Source of the DNA: Bacteroidota bacterium | GTDB taxonomy: Bacteria > Bacteroidota > Bacteroidia > Chitinophagales > LD1 | Assembly (NCBI GenBank): GCA_016715625.1 | Contig: JADJZU010000026.1 | Span: forward strand, 1 to 62,158 | Length of the DNA stretch: 62,158 bases | Direction of reading: 5' to 3' | Shown: piece by piece, positions 18,107-26,180 of the stretch | How positions within the stretch are numbered: the first letter of the stretch is position 1 | How the letters are laid out: every line of letters starts with the position of its first letter | Translations under genes and position numbers: made by a program | Notes under the pieces: model-generated | Seen by the model: only the letters and a program-made list of their open reading frames with translations | Told to the model about the DNA's origin: nothing | Databases searched by the model: none

Positions 18107-18841
18107 CTATTTTTCAAAGAGTTTTTTAGAGGTTTTTTTCTGGTCGCGGAAGCTGAATCCTTTTTCGGCAGCGCGCAGCAGGAGCACTACATCTCCCATC
18201 ATTCGGTTTACGCTGGCACTGTCGATGCCGCTGTAATAGCCTCTGATGATTCCTTCCTGGTCTACCAGCACCAGCTTTTCGCTATGGATAAAGGCTTCTT
18301 CTCCTGTGCCGTCATCTTCTTTAGCCGTGAGGAAGAAGCCATCGCGGGCCAGCTGAAAAATATTGGTTTTGGAGGAACGCATAAAATACCACTTGCCGGG
18401 GATGGCATCGTAGCGGTCGGCATACAGTCGCAGCGCATCCAGCGTATCTTTTTCGGGGTCTACCGTAAAGGAGATAATTTTGAAATTGTCGTCTTTTACA
18501 AAGGTGCTTTGCACTTTGGATAAACTACTGCTCATTTTAGGACAAATGCCCGGGCAGGTAGCAAAAAAGAAATCGGCTACATAAATGGTGCCGCGCAAAT
18601 CGTCCAACTCCATCGAGTCGCCCAGGTGTGTGGCTAGTTTTAAATTAGGAATGGTGTGATACACCGAATCCATTACTTTTTCACCCTTATCGTTGATGCG
18701 TTCTTCAGTTCCCAGCGCAAAGAGCTTTTTGGGCAGACGCGGGCGTGGCACTTTGCGCAGCGGTTGAAAAATTAAGAAGAACAACACCGGCAACACCAGA
18801 ATGATGAATAGCCCCAGGATGCGCAGTTTTTTAGGATCCAT
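18107..18841 (-). CDS. SCO1/SenC family copper-binding protein
   Basis: A membrane-anchored periplasmic thioredoxin-fold protein that supplies copper to, or reduces the CuA site of, cytochrome c oxidase. The start at 18841 (MDPKKLRILGLFIIL) gives 244 residues with one N-terminal anchor helix. The copper ligands are present: CPGIC (C96, C100) in ADFFFATCPGICPKM and the distal histidine in FIHSEKLVLVD (H186). It leads the group SCO-DUF420-CxxC protein. The oxidase subunits themselves lie outside the window. Confidence 0.93.
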   Translation of the reverse strand: MDPKKLRILGLFIILVLPVLFFLIFQPLRKVPRPRLPKKLFALGTEERINDKGEKVMDSVYHTIPNLKLATHLGDSMELDDLRGTIYVADFFFATCPGICPKMSSSLSKVQSTFVKDDNFKIISFTVDPEKDTLDALRLYADRYDAIPGKWYFMRSSKTNIFQLARDGFFLTAKEDDGTGEEAFIHSEKLVLVDQEGIIRGYYSGIDSASVNRMMGDVVLLLRAAEKGFSFRDQKKTSKKLFEK

Positions 18842-18890
18842 GATTTTATTTTCGGGTGCAAGGATAGACGAGAAAAATGATAACACACAA

Positions 18891-18926
18891 CAAAACACCA
18901 CTGCTTTTTGTTGCAGTGGCGTTTTG
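18891..18926 (-). terminator. Terminator of the deoxynucleoside kinase gene
   Basis: Arms CAAAACACCACTGC and GCAGTGGCGTTTTG pair at 13 of 14 positions around an 8-base loop. The hairpin lies 22 bases past the kinase stop on the minus strand, with T-rich bases at its base. Confidence 0.75.
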
Positions 18927-18948
18927 TGATAATAAGCCGTATTGGAAA

Positions 18949-19764
18949 TCAGAACAAGCCAAAGAGTTCGGCATTCACCTTATTGATAACAGCGGCTTTT
19001 GCTTCGTCTTCTTCGGCAAAGTTGCAGTCATCTACATCAATCACCAAGATGCGGCCTTCTTTATAAGTAGAAATCCATTTTTCGTAAAAATCGTTCAGCC
19101 TGCGGATATAATCGAGCCGCAGATTGTCTTCGTAATCGCGTCCGCGCTTTTGAATCTGGTTCACCAATGTGGGCACGCTGGCTTTTAAATAAATAAGCAA
19201 ATCGGGTGGGCGGATGAGCGAGGAAATAGTTTCAAACAACTTGGTGTAGTTTTCAAAATCGCGGGTGCTCATCAAACCCCTGCCGTGCAGGTTGGGGGCA
19301 AAAATCATAGCGTCTTCGTGTATAGTGCGGTCTTGTATCACCACTTCTTCTCCTTTCTGTATCTCGATTATTTGACGGAAACGAGAGTTGAGGAAATAGA
19401 CCTGCAGGTTAAAACTCCAGCGCGGCATATCTTCGTAAAAATCGTTCAGATAAGGGTTGTTCTCTACATCTTCAAAATGGGGCAACCAACCAAAATGCTT
19501 CGATAATATTTTGGTGAGGGTAGTTTTACCGGCACCAATATTCCCTGCTATAGCAATATGCTTGATGGGTTTTTTGGGCCGCGAAGGCGCTGCTTTTTTG
19601 ATTTCCGCTTTTGGTGCGGGAGCGCCTTTCTTTTCTACCGATTTTTTTGCCGGTTGCTTGGCTGCTTTGGCAGCAGGTTTTGCCGTTGCTTTCTTTGCTA
19701 CTTTATTAGAGGGAGCTGCTTTTTTTGCAGGCTTTTTTGCCGGTGCAGGTTTTTTCTTCGCCAT
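18949..19764 (-). CDS. Deoxynucleoside kinase with lysine/alanine/proline-rich histone-like N-terminal tail
   Basis: Phosphorylates deoxynucleosides for salvage of DNA precursors. Residues 1-66 are an unstructured tail of K, A and P (such as AKKPAKKAAPSNKVAKK) like the C-terminal domain of histone H1. The kinase domain begins at about residue 67 with HIAIAGNIGAGKTT (P-loop 74-81). Next come the substrate region FNLQVYFLNSRFRQ, the DRTIHED catalytic motif and the lid RGRDYED. The domain alone is about 205 residues, the usual size, so the tail is an addition. The start at 19764 is the only good ATG; no methionine lies near the domain border. Confidence 0.92.
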   Translation of the reverse strand: MAKKKPAPAKKPAKKAAPSNKVAKKATAKPAAKAAKQPAKKSVEKKGAPAPKAEIKKAAPSRPKKPIKHIAIAGNIGAGKTTLTKILSKHFGWLPHFEDVENNPYLNDFYEDMPRWSFNLQVYFLNSRFRQIIEIQKGEEVVIQDRTIHEDAMIFAPNLHGRGLMSTRDFENYTKLFETISSLIRPPDLLIYLKASVPTLVNQIQKRGRDYEDNLRLDYIRRLNDFYEKWISTYKEGRILVIDVDDCNFAEEDEAKAAVINKVNAELFGLF

Positions 19765-19837
19765 GTTGTTGTCAGAGTTGAAAGGGTGTCCGTGCCGAAA
19801 ATAGAAATTTATGGAAATGCAAATAAAATAAGTGGGC

Positions 19838-20839
19838 TTATACCTTTTGAAGCCCCACTATCTCGCGTACATCTTTTAGCGTTTGAGCTGAGTTGGCTCG
19901 TGCTTTGGCACCGCCATCGCCCAGTATTTCCAATAAGATTTTTTCATTGGCACTTAGTTCCTTTATCTTTTCGCGGATAGGGGCTAGGAAGGTAACCATG
20001 TCTTCGGCTAATTGTTTTTTCATGTCGCCATAGCGAATGCTGCAATCGTTCCACTTCTCGTTGTAGTATTGTACCGTTTCAGCAGGAGAAACCAATTCCA
20101 TCAGGTCAAATACATTTTGAATAATCAAAGGCTTGGCAGCGTTCGGCTCTTTAGGTCCGCTATCGGTCACCATGCGCATCATTTTTTTACGCATCACATC
20201 CGCCTCGTCTTCCAGATAAATGCAGGTGTGCTCCGGCTTGCTTTTGCTCATTTTGCCTTCGCCATCCAGGCTGGGCACGTTCACCAGTGCCTGCGAAAAT
20301 GAAAATGCTTCCGGCTCCGGAAAGTAATCTACTCCATATAGATTATTGAATCTCCGCACAAAATCGCGGCTCATTTCCACATGTTGCTGCTGGTCTTTAC
20401 CCACGGGTACCTTCTTCGCTTTTTGAATAATAATGTCCACCGTCATGAGTACCGGATAGGTGAGTAGACCCGCGTTTACATTGTTGGGTTGTTCGCGTAC
20501 TTTCTCCTTGAATGTAGCTTCGCGCTCCAGTTCGCCCAGATAAGCCATCATATTAAAGATGAGATATAACTCGGGTATCTGTGGCACATCGCTTTGCAAA
20601 TACAGCGCACACTTGTTGGGGTCCAGCCCGCAGGCCAGATAAATGAGTGCAATGTTTTTCGATTTTTCGCGCAGGTCTTTGGCATCAGGATGGGTGGTGA
20701 GCGAGTGATAGTCGGCCACAAAAAAGTAACCATTAAACATATCCTGCATCTGCACAAAATTGCGGGTGGCTCCAAAATAATTTCCGATATGTTGTTTTCC
20801 GGTAGGGCGAATGCCGCTCACCGCAATTTCTTTTGTCAT
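19838..20839 (-). CDS. trpS: Tryptophanyl-tRNA synthetase
   Basis: Charges tRNA-Trp in the cytoplasm; a class Ic synthetase of 333 residues. The start at 20839 (MTKEIAVSGIRPTGKQHIGN) matches the conserved opening, in which GKQHIGNYFG stands for the HIGH motif. The ATP site GEGKMSKSKP (KMSKS) is intact. It is divergent from gatC, with 85 bp between the starts. Confidence 0.97.
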   Translation of the reverse strand: MTKEIAVSGIRPTGKQHIGNYFGATRNFVQMQDMFNGYFFVADYHSLTTHPDAKDLREKSKNIALIYLACGLDPNKCALYLQSDVPQIPELYLIFNMMAYLGELEREATFKEKVREQPNNVNAGLLTYPVLMTVDIIIQKAKKVPVGKDQQQHVEMSRDFVRRFNNLYGVDYFPEPEAFSFSQALVNVPSLDGEGKMSKSKPEHTCIYLEDEADVMRKKMMRMVTDSGPKEPNAAKPLIIQNVFDLMELVSPAETVQYYNEKWNDCSIRYGDMKKQLAEDMVTFLAPIREKIKELSANEKILLEILGDGGAKARANSAQTLKDVREIVGLQKV

Positions 20840-20924
20840 AGTTTCTATATTGGCTCGCGAAAATAAACGAGTAAATTTCATAGCAGGCACAAAATGAAGA
20901 GCCTGTTTTTATAAAACAAGCATC

Positions 20925-21215
20925 ATGAAAATTGACAATGAATTAGTAGATAAACTAGCTGAACTAAGTAAGCTGGAGTTTGAAGCGGCCGATAAGGAAA
21001 AGATTAAAACCGATTTGCAAAAGATTCTGGATTTGGTAGAAAAACTGGAAGAAGTGGATGTAACGGGTGTTGTGCCACTCATCTACATGACAGACGAAAA
21101 GAATGTGCTGCGCAAAGACCAGGTGCAGGGTATGGTGAGCAAAGCTGATGCCCTGCTCAATGCCCCGCAAAAAGACAGTGATTATTTTAAGGTGCCTAAA
21201 GTGATTAAGAAGTAA
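20925..21215 (+). CDS. gatC: Asp/Glu-tRNA amidotransferase subunit C
   Basis: The small subunit of GatCAB, which converts Glu-tRNA(Gln) and Asp-tRNA(Asn) to Gln-tRNA and Asn-tRNA. The 96-residue length, the opening helix LVDKLAELSKLEF and the motif VTGVVPLIYM fit the family. gatA and gatB are not adjacent. An ABC ATPase gene follows after 10 bases. Confidence 0.94.
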   Translation: MKIDNELVDKLAELSKLEFEAADKEKIKTDLQKILDLVEKLEEVDVTGVVPLIYMTDEKNVLRKDQVQGMVSKADALLNAPQKDSDYFKVPKVIKK

Positions 21216-21225
21216 ATTTTTTCCT

Positions 21226-21912
21226 GTGTCAGCTATTATCGAAATTTCCAATATCAGCAAAGAATATATCATGGGAAGCCAGCTGATTGCTGCGCTGCGA
21301 GGCGTGTCGCTTACCATTCACCGCAATGAGTATGTAGCACTCATGGGCCCATCAGGCTCTGGCAAATCTACTTTAATGAATATACTGGGCTGTTTGGACA
21401 CCCCTACCTCGGGTTCCTATATACTCAACGGCACCGAGGTGAGTACTATGAGTGATGATGAGTTGGCTTTTGTGCGTAACAAAGAAATTGGCTTCGTGTT
21501 CCAAACTTTTAACCTGTTGCCGCGTTTATCATCCTTGGAGAACGTAGCCTTGCCCATGGTGTATGCCGGGTTGGGCAAAACCGAACGGCTGCAACGAGCA
21601 CAAGAAGTAATGGAAATGGTAGGACTCAAAGACAGAATGCATCACAAGCCCAACGAACTGTCGGGTGGTCAGCGGCAACGCGTAGCCATTGCCAGGGCGT
21701 TGGTCAACAATCCTTCTATAATCCTGGCCGATGAGCCCACCGGCAATCTGGATACAAAGACCAGCTACGAAATCATGAATATTTTTGAAACCATCAATAA
21801 AGGTGGAAACACGGTAATCCTCGTTACGCACGAAGAAGATATTGCCCGCCATGCCCGTAGAGTGCTGCGCCTGCGCGATGGTGCCGTGGAAACCGACACA
21901 CAAAATGTGTAA
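21226..21912 (+). CDS. ABC transporter ATP-binding protein, LolD/MacB type
   Basis: A 228-residue ATPase of the family that energises LolCDE lipoprotein release or MacB-type export. Visible: Walker A GPSGSGKSTLMNILG, Q-loop VFQTFNLL, signature LSGGQRQRVAIARA, Walker B IILADEPTGNLD and the switch VTHEED. The likely start is GTG at 21226, giving MSAIIEISNISKEY. It follows gatC by 10 bases and precedes the adenosyltransferase by 21. The partner permease is not in the window, so the substrate is unknown. Confidence 0.9.
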   Translation: MSAIIEISNISKEYIMGSQLIAALRGVSLTIHRNEYVALMGPSGSGKSTLMNILGCLDTPTSGSYILNGTEVSTMSDDELAFVRNKEIGFVFQTFNLLPRLSSLENVALPMVYAGLGKTERLQRAQEVMEMVGLKDRMHHKPNELSGGQRQRVAIARALVNNPSIILADEPTGNLDTKTSYEIMNIFETINKGGNTVILVTHEEDIARHARRVLRLRDGAVETDTQNV

Positions 21913-21933
21913 GCAACACACCAACCGGCAATC

Positions 21934-22482
21934 ATGAAAATATATACTAAGACAGGAGATGTAGGCGAAACCTCGCTTTTCGGTGGAAGAAGAGTGCTCA
22001 AGAGCGAACTGCGCATAGATGCCTATGGCACGGTAGATGAACTGAACAGCTGGATTGGTTTGCTGGCCGACACACAACCTGATATAGCTACACGCCAACT
22101 TTTGCGGCAGATACAAGACCGCCTGTTTACCCTCGGTTCCACATTGGCAGCCGACCCGGAAAACGATAAATTAAAAGTGCCCGACCTGCACGAAGCCGAT
22201 GTAGCGCTGCTGGAATCTACAATGGATGCCTACGAAGCGGTGCTTTCTCCGCTACGCCATTTTGTTTTACCCGGTGGTCATATTCATGTATCATATTGTC
22301 ATTTGGCGCGCACCGTGTGCAGGAGAGCCGAGCGCCTCTGCGTGGCGCTGCATGCTTCTGAAAGTATTCATCCGCTCCTTATTAAATATCTTAACCGCCT
22401 TTCCGACTATTTGTTTGTGCTGGCTCGAAAAACCGCACACGACTTGAATGTGGAAGAAGTGAAGTGGATGCCACGCACTTAA
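21934..22482 (+). CDS. Cob(I)alamin adenosyltransferase, PduO type
   Basis: Transfers adenosyl from ATP to cob(I)alamin to form coenzyme B12. At 182 residues it has the PduO-type hallmarks: the N-terminal ATP loop YTKTGDVGETSLFGG, DAYGTVDELNSWIG, RTVCRRAERL with the key arginines, and YLNRLSDYLFVLAR near the end. A B12-dependent enzyme such as methylmalonyl-CoA mutase is expected elsewhere in the genome. The BtuF-like protein at 23.3-24.1 kb may belong to the same metabolism. Confidence 0.95.
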   Translation: MKIYTKTGDVGETSLFGGRRVLKSELRIDAYGTVDELNSWIGLLADTQPDIATRQLLRQIQDRLFTLGSTLAADPENDKLKVPDLHEADVALLESTMDAYEAVLSPLRHFVLPGGHIHVSYCHLARTVCRRAERLCVALHASESIHPLLIKYLNRLSDYLFVLARKTAHDLNVEEVKWMPRT

Positions 22483-22921
22483 GTTGACTCTGTAATGGTT
22501 TATTCGTTCGCTTTCGTTTACTTGTTTCTTTATAGCGTGAAATGTCGATAGTGTAATTGGAGTTAATAGATCCAGTCACATCTGAATACTGATACGAAAA
22601 ACAATCTGTCACATAACTGATGTATTGCTTACTTGCTTTTGAAATTGCATTTCAATCGCCCCTTTAGTTTATTCAATTGTTTAATTGTTTCTCGTTCTTA
22701 CTCGCTGTACATCACAGTGTAGGTTTTTTCGTTTTCCAGAGCTAAAAGCTACTTGATTTCGTGATGTTATTGAAAATGAATTTTCATTTTACCTCTGAAA
22801 AAAACGTTGGATGCCTTGTTTTTCATTGGTGCTTCGTTCACATCTTGTGCATAACTTGCGAGGGGGAATATTGTGTTCTACGGGTTGCGCGCTTACTTTT
22901 CGGTCATAAAACAAATTAACT
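22483..22921. other. 439-bp gap without a recognised gene
   Basis: An A/T-rich spacer between the adenosyltransferase and SWIB genes, both on the plus strand. It contains short palindromes (GAAAAT-GA-ATTTTC near 22769, GAAATTGCATTTC near 22639) but no open frame worth calling, no clear RNA structure and no regular repeat period that I could find. It presumably contains the SWIB promoter; I found no convincing TTTG/TAnnTTTG pair. Confidence 0.6.
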
Positions 22922-23269
22922 ATGGCAACAAAAAAGAAAGCCGCTAAAAAAGCAGCCCCTAAAAAGGCAGTAAAGAAAGCTGCAGCTCCTAAGAAAGCTG
23001 CGAAAGCAAAGGTTAAACGCAAACCTAATGCTGCGTTTATGAAGGCATTGACTCCTAGCGCAGCATTGGCTGCAGTAATCGGTGCTAAGCCGGTTCCGCG
23101 CACAGAGGCAGTGAAAAAAGTTTGGGACTACATCAAGAAGAACAAACTTCAGGATGCCAAAGAAAAGCGCAACATCAATGCTGATGCTTCTTTGCAGAAA
23201 GTATTGGGTGGCAAAAAGACAGTGAGCATGTTTGAGTTAGCAAAATACCTCAGCAAAAACCTGTCTTAA
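22922..23269 (+). CDS. SWIB/MDM2 domain protein with histone-like N-terminal tail
   Basis: A 115-residue basic protein. Residues 1-35 are a lysine/alanine/proline tail (KKAAKKAAPKKAVKKA) like histone H1. Residues about 36-115 form a SWIB domain: FMKALTPSAALAAVIGAKPV, then KKVWDYIKKNKLQD and the C-terminal FELAKYLSKNLS. SWIB proteins occur in bacteria such as chlamydiae and Bacteroidota, and are thought to bind or organise DNA. The kinase at 19 kb has the same style of tail. A bidirectional terminator follows. Confidence 0.92.
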   Translation: MATKKKAAKKAAPKKAVKKAAAPKKAAKAKVKRKPNAAFMKALTPSAALAAVIGAKPVPRTEAVKKVWDYIKKNKLQDAKEKRNINADASLQKVLGGKKTVSMFELAKYLSKNLS

Positions 23270-23293
23270 TAAGCTGCTGCTTTTTAAGAAAAA

Positions 23294-23316
23294 ATGTCCC
23301 GAATTTTTCGGGACAT
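23294..23316. terminator. Bidirectional terminator between SWIB and BtuF-like genes
   Basis: A perfect 10-bp stem (ATGTCCCGAA / TTCGGGACAT) with a TTT loop, flanked by an A run on the left and a T run on the right. It can therefore act on both convergent transcripts. Confidence 0.9.
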
Positions 23317-23327
23317 TTTTTTTGCTG

Positions 23328-24122
23328 CTATGTGATGTGATACCTACTGCGCAATTGCGCAAAGTAGTAAGCCGTGTGCTGCAAGCGACTGCCATACCAA
23401 CTAAAGCATTCCCCATCTACTACCAGCACTTGTGCATCGGGTACCAAATCCTTAAATTCTTGTCGATGTTTTTCCCCAAAGGCATAAGGCTCCGAGGATA
23501 GAAAGATAAAATCGGGCTTCATCTGCTGAAGTTGTTCTGGTTGAATTTGCGGATAGCGTGTTTCATGCTCAAATACATTGCGCAAGCCAAGCACTCCCAG
23601 CAGGTGATGGATAAAAGTGCCGGAAGCAGCCACCATGTACGGCTTGCGCCATATAAAGTAGGCTACCGAAGGGCGCATCTTCGGGGGTATGGGCGGCAAG
23701 TCATCAAACGATTGTTGAATAGAACGCACAAGCTCCCGTGCAGGCTCGCTGGTTCCGGTTATCTCGCCCAATTGCTCCATCATCCGGTAACTATCTTCCA
23801 GATTATAGATGTCGCTCATCCACACCGGAAAGTGCTGCTGCAAAGCACGAATGTCAGCCTCCGTGTTTTCTTCTTTGTTGCCAATAATCAGGTCGGGTTG
23901 CAAGGCGATAATCTTCTCTAATTGCAATTGTTTGGTGCCGCCAATGCGGGGAATAGATGTAACCAGCACTTCGGGGTGTATACAATACCGGGTGATGCCC
24001 GCCAGGCGATGTTGTAAACCTATGTCCAGCAAAAATTCTGTTTGCGAAGGCACCAGCGATATGATGCGCTGTGGCGGGGCACTTAGTGATATCACCTGCC
24101 CCATTTGATCGGTGTATTGCAT
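23328..24122 (-). CDS. BtuF-like helical-backbone metal/cobalamin-binding protein without signal peptide
   Basis: A 264-residue protein with the fold of periplasmic binding proteins for vitamin B12 or ferric siderophores. Typical stretches are PPQRIISLVPSQTEFLLDIG, KIIALQPDLIIGN and QPEQLQQMKPDFIFLSSEPY. It starts MQYTDQMGQVISL with no signal peptide, and cbs ends nine bases upstream, leaving no room for one. It is therefore predicted to stay in the cytoplasm, odd for this family. It ends an operon with a YkgJ protein and cystathionine beta-synthase. A cobalamin link is plausible but not shown. Confidence 0.85.
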   Translation of the reverse strand: MQYTDQMGQVISLSAPPQRIISLVPSQTEFLLDIGLQHRLAGITRYCIHPEVLVTSIPRIGGTKQLQLEKIIALQPDLIIGNKEENTEADIRALQQHFPVWMSDIYNLEDSYRMMEQLGEITGTSEPARELVRSIQQSFDDLPPIPPKMRPSVAYFIWRKPYMVAASGTFIHHLLGVLGLRNVFEHETRYPQIQPEQLQQMKPDFIFLSSEPYAFGEKHRQEFKDLVPDAQVLVVDGECFSWYGSRLQHTAYYFAQLRSRYHIT

Positions 24123-24131
24123 AGCTGGGCT

Positions 24132-25493
24132 TTAGGCCATGGCTTCTATCAGGTCAAACTCGGTAATAATGTTGACCATACCAGAGTTGGCTTTTACCAG
24201 CACAGCCGCACTTTCTTTGGAAATGCGCTTAGAAATATCGGTAGCGGTAGCGTGCAGTTCTACAAACGGAAATGGTTTACTCATCACCTGGCCTACCGGA
24301 TCTTCGCGGTGGGCAGGATTATCCATCAGCAATTGCAAAATGCTGTGCTCGGTAATGCTGCCCAGATTTTCTTCTTTTTCCATTACCGGCAGCTGAGTTA
24401 GGTTCATCTCTTTCATTTTTTTGAAAGCGGCAGCCACTGTTTCTTGTGGGTCTGCATACACCAGCTGTGTAATCTTTTTGCGTTCAATAATGTTGCGGGC
24501 GGTAACTACTTCCTCGGTCAAAAATCCGCGCTCACGCATCCAGTCATCATTGTAGATTTTGGCCATGTAACGGCTGCCATGGTCGTGAAGGATAACCACT
24601 ACCACATCGCCTTCTTTAAACTTATCTTTCAATTGCAGCAGACCCTGCATTACTGTGCCGGCACTGTAACCGCAGAAAATACCTTCTTCTTTCGCCAGTT
24701 TGCGCGCCATTACGGCACCGTCTTTGTCAGTTACTTGCTCAATGTGGTCAATGTAGCTCATATCGTAATTGGCCGGTATAAAATCTTCCCCAATACCCTC
24801 GGTCAGGTATGGATACACTTCCTTGGTATCCAATTCTCCGGTATCATGAAATTTTTTGAGTAGCGAGCCATACACATCTATACCATATACCTGCACGGCC
24901 GGATTCTGTTCTTTTAAGTACATGGCCGTGCCCATCACCGTGCCCCCGGTGCCAATGGTGGTTACGTAATGCGTAATTTTCCCTTCGGTTTGTTTCCAAA
25001 TCTCCGGACCGGTACCTTCGTAGTGCGCCTGACGGTTGCTCAGATTGTCATACTGGTTCATGTGAATAGAATTTGGAATCTCTCGGGCCAGCCTGCGGGC
25101 CACCGAATAATATGAGCGGGGGTCTTCGGGCTCCACATTGGTTGGGCACACAATCACTTCGGCACCGAGCGCGCGCAGAATGTCCAGTTTGCTCTTTGAC
25201 TGTTTATCGGTGGTGGTAAAGATGCATTTGTATCCGCGAACCACACTGGCCAGTGCCAGCCCCATGCCGGTGTTGCCTGATGTACATTCGATAATAGTGC
25301 CACCCGGTTTCAGGGTGCCGTTTTTTTCGGCATCCAGTATCATCTTGATGCCAATGCGGTCTTTGATGGAGTTGCCGGGATTAAAGTATTCCACCTTGGC
25401 CAAAAAAAGCCCGGGAATATCCTTGGTTAATTTATTGAGTTTTACCAGGGGCGTGTTGCCAATGGTTTCTACAATGTTGTTAAAGTATTGCAT
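24132..25493 (-). CDS. cbs: Cystathionine beta-synthase with CBS-domain pair
   Basis: A PLP enzyme joining serine and homocysteine to cystathionine. The 453 residues comprise a catalytic domain and two C-terminal CBS domains (from about residue 335, ARNIIERKKITQLVYAD onward). The PLP lysine is in NPGNSIKDRIG, the substrate loop is TSGNTGMGLALA, and the phosphate loop is GTGGTVMGTA. The CBS pair distinguishes it from cysteine synthase CysK. Genes upstream (YkgJ, 17 bp) and downstream (BtuF-like, 9 bp) are in the same operon. Confidence 0.93.
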   Translation of the reverse strand: MQYFNNIVETIGNTPLVKLNKLTKDIPGLFLAKVEYFNPGNSIKDRIGIKMILDAEKNGTLKPGGTIIECTSGNTGMGLALASVVRGYKCIFTTTDKQSKSKLDILRALGAEVIVCPTNVEPEDPRSYYSVARRLAREIPNSIHMNQYDNLSNRQAHYEGTGPEIWKQTEGKITHYVTTIGTGGTVMGTAMYLKEQNPAVQVYGIDVYGSLLKKFHDTGELDTKEVYPYLTEGIGEDFIPANYDMSYIDHIEQVTDKDGAVMARKLAKEEGIFCGYSAGTVMQGLLQLKDKFKEGDVVVVILHDHGSRYMAKIYNDDWMRERGFLTEEVVTARNIIERKKITQLVYADPQETVAAAFKKMKEMNLTQLPVMEKEENLGSITEHSILQLLMDNPAHREDPVGQVMSKPFPFVELHATATDISKRISKESAAVLVKANSGMVNIITEFDLIEAMA

Positions 25494-25510
25494 AGCAGTC
25501 TTTTAAGGTT

Positions 25511-26020
25511 CTAGATAAGGTCAGCAAGTTTGGCTTCCAGTTTTTCTACAAAAAGGAGCGTAGCCGGACAGTAGCCAATGTTATTGATGTAGGTTTTTTC
25601 CTGCACCTGATATTTAAAGTTGCTGCGCGTAAAGTGTGGAAAATCGGCACAGTCCTGCGGGCGAATTGCATAGATGCTGCACTTAAGGTCTTTGCCCAGA
25701 AACTGGCAGGGGGTCTGTTTGTTCACAATGTCTTTACTGGAATCTTTCTTCAGCCACTTTTTGTGAAACTCCTTGGGAGTCATTTCAAAGTGAGCTGATA
25801 TGCGCTTTATATCTTTGTTGCTGAAGGTGGGAGTCATTTGTTTACAGCAGTTACCGCAATCCAGGCAGGCTACTTCTTTCCATACTTCTTTGTCAGTTTC
25901 CAGCGCTATTTTTTGCAATCCTTTCCGGGTGCTTTTTCCGAGTTTTCTCATAAATGCCGCTAAAGCTTTTTTCTTGCGCGTAGCTCTGCGTTTGTAGTTG
26001 CTGATGTTGAATATTGCCAT
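25511..26020 (-). CDS. YkgJ family cysteine-cluster protein
   Basis: A 169-residue protein with a lysine/arginine-rich N terminus and the YkgJ signature of conserved cysteines: CLDCGNCCKQMTP, CQFLGKDLKCSIY, RPQDCADFP and GYCPATL. These are annotated as binding zinc or an iron-sulfur cluster, with no established reaction. It is first in the operon with cbs and the BtuF-like gene. An oxidoreductase role is often listed for the family but is not demonstrated here. Confidence 0.88.
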   Translation of the reverse strand: MAIFNISNYKRRATRKKKALAAFMRKLGKSTRKGLQKIALETDKEVWKEVACLDCGNCCKQMTPTFSNKDIKRISAHFEMTPKEFHKKWLKKDSSKDIVNKQTPCQFLGKDLKCSIYAIRPQDCADFPHFTRSNFKYQVQEKTYINNIGYCPATLLFVEKLEAKLADLI

Positions 26021-26180
26021 GAGTGATTTTAAGAAGTGGCTAAATTATAAATGTAGTGCAGCAATTGCCCGCGAGTAATTCACAGGGCTGCGGGTATTGC
26101 CGAGTGTATTCGTTGTGCCCGTTTAAAACAGTCGGCAGTGTTTTAGTTTCTTCTATTTTCGCCTCCTTAAAACAAACTAT

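Noticed and set aside
22483..22921. Riboswitch or small RNA gene upstream of SWIB
   Set aside because: Only short A/T palindromes are present; no recognised riboswitch core and no paired long helices.
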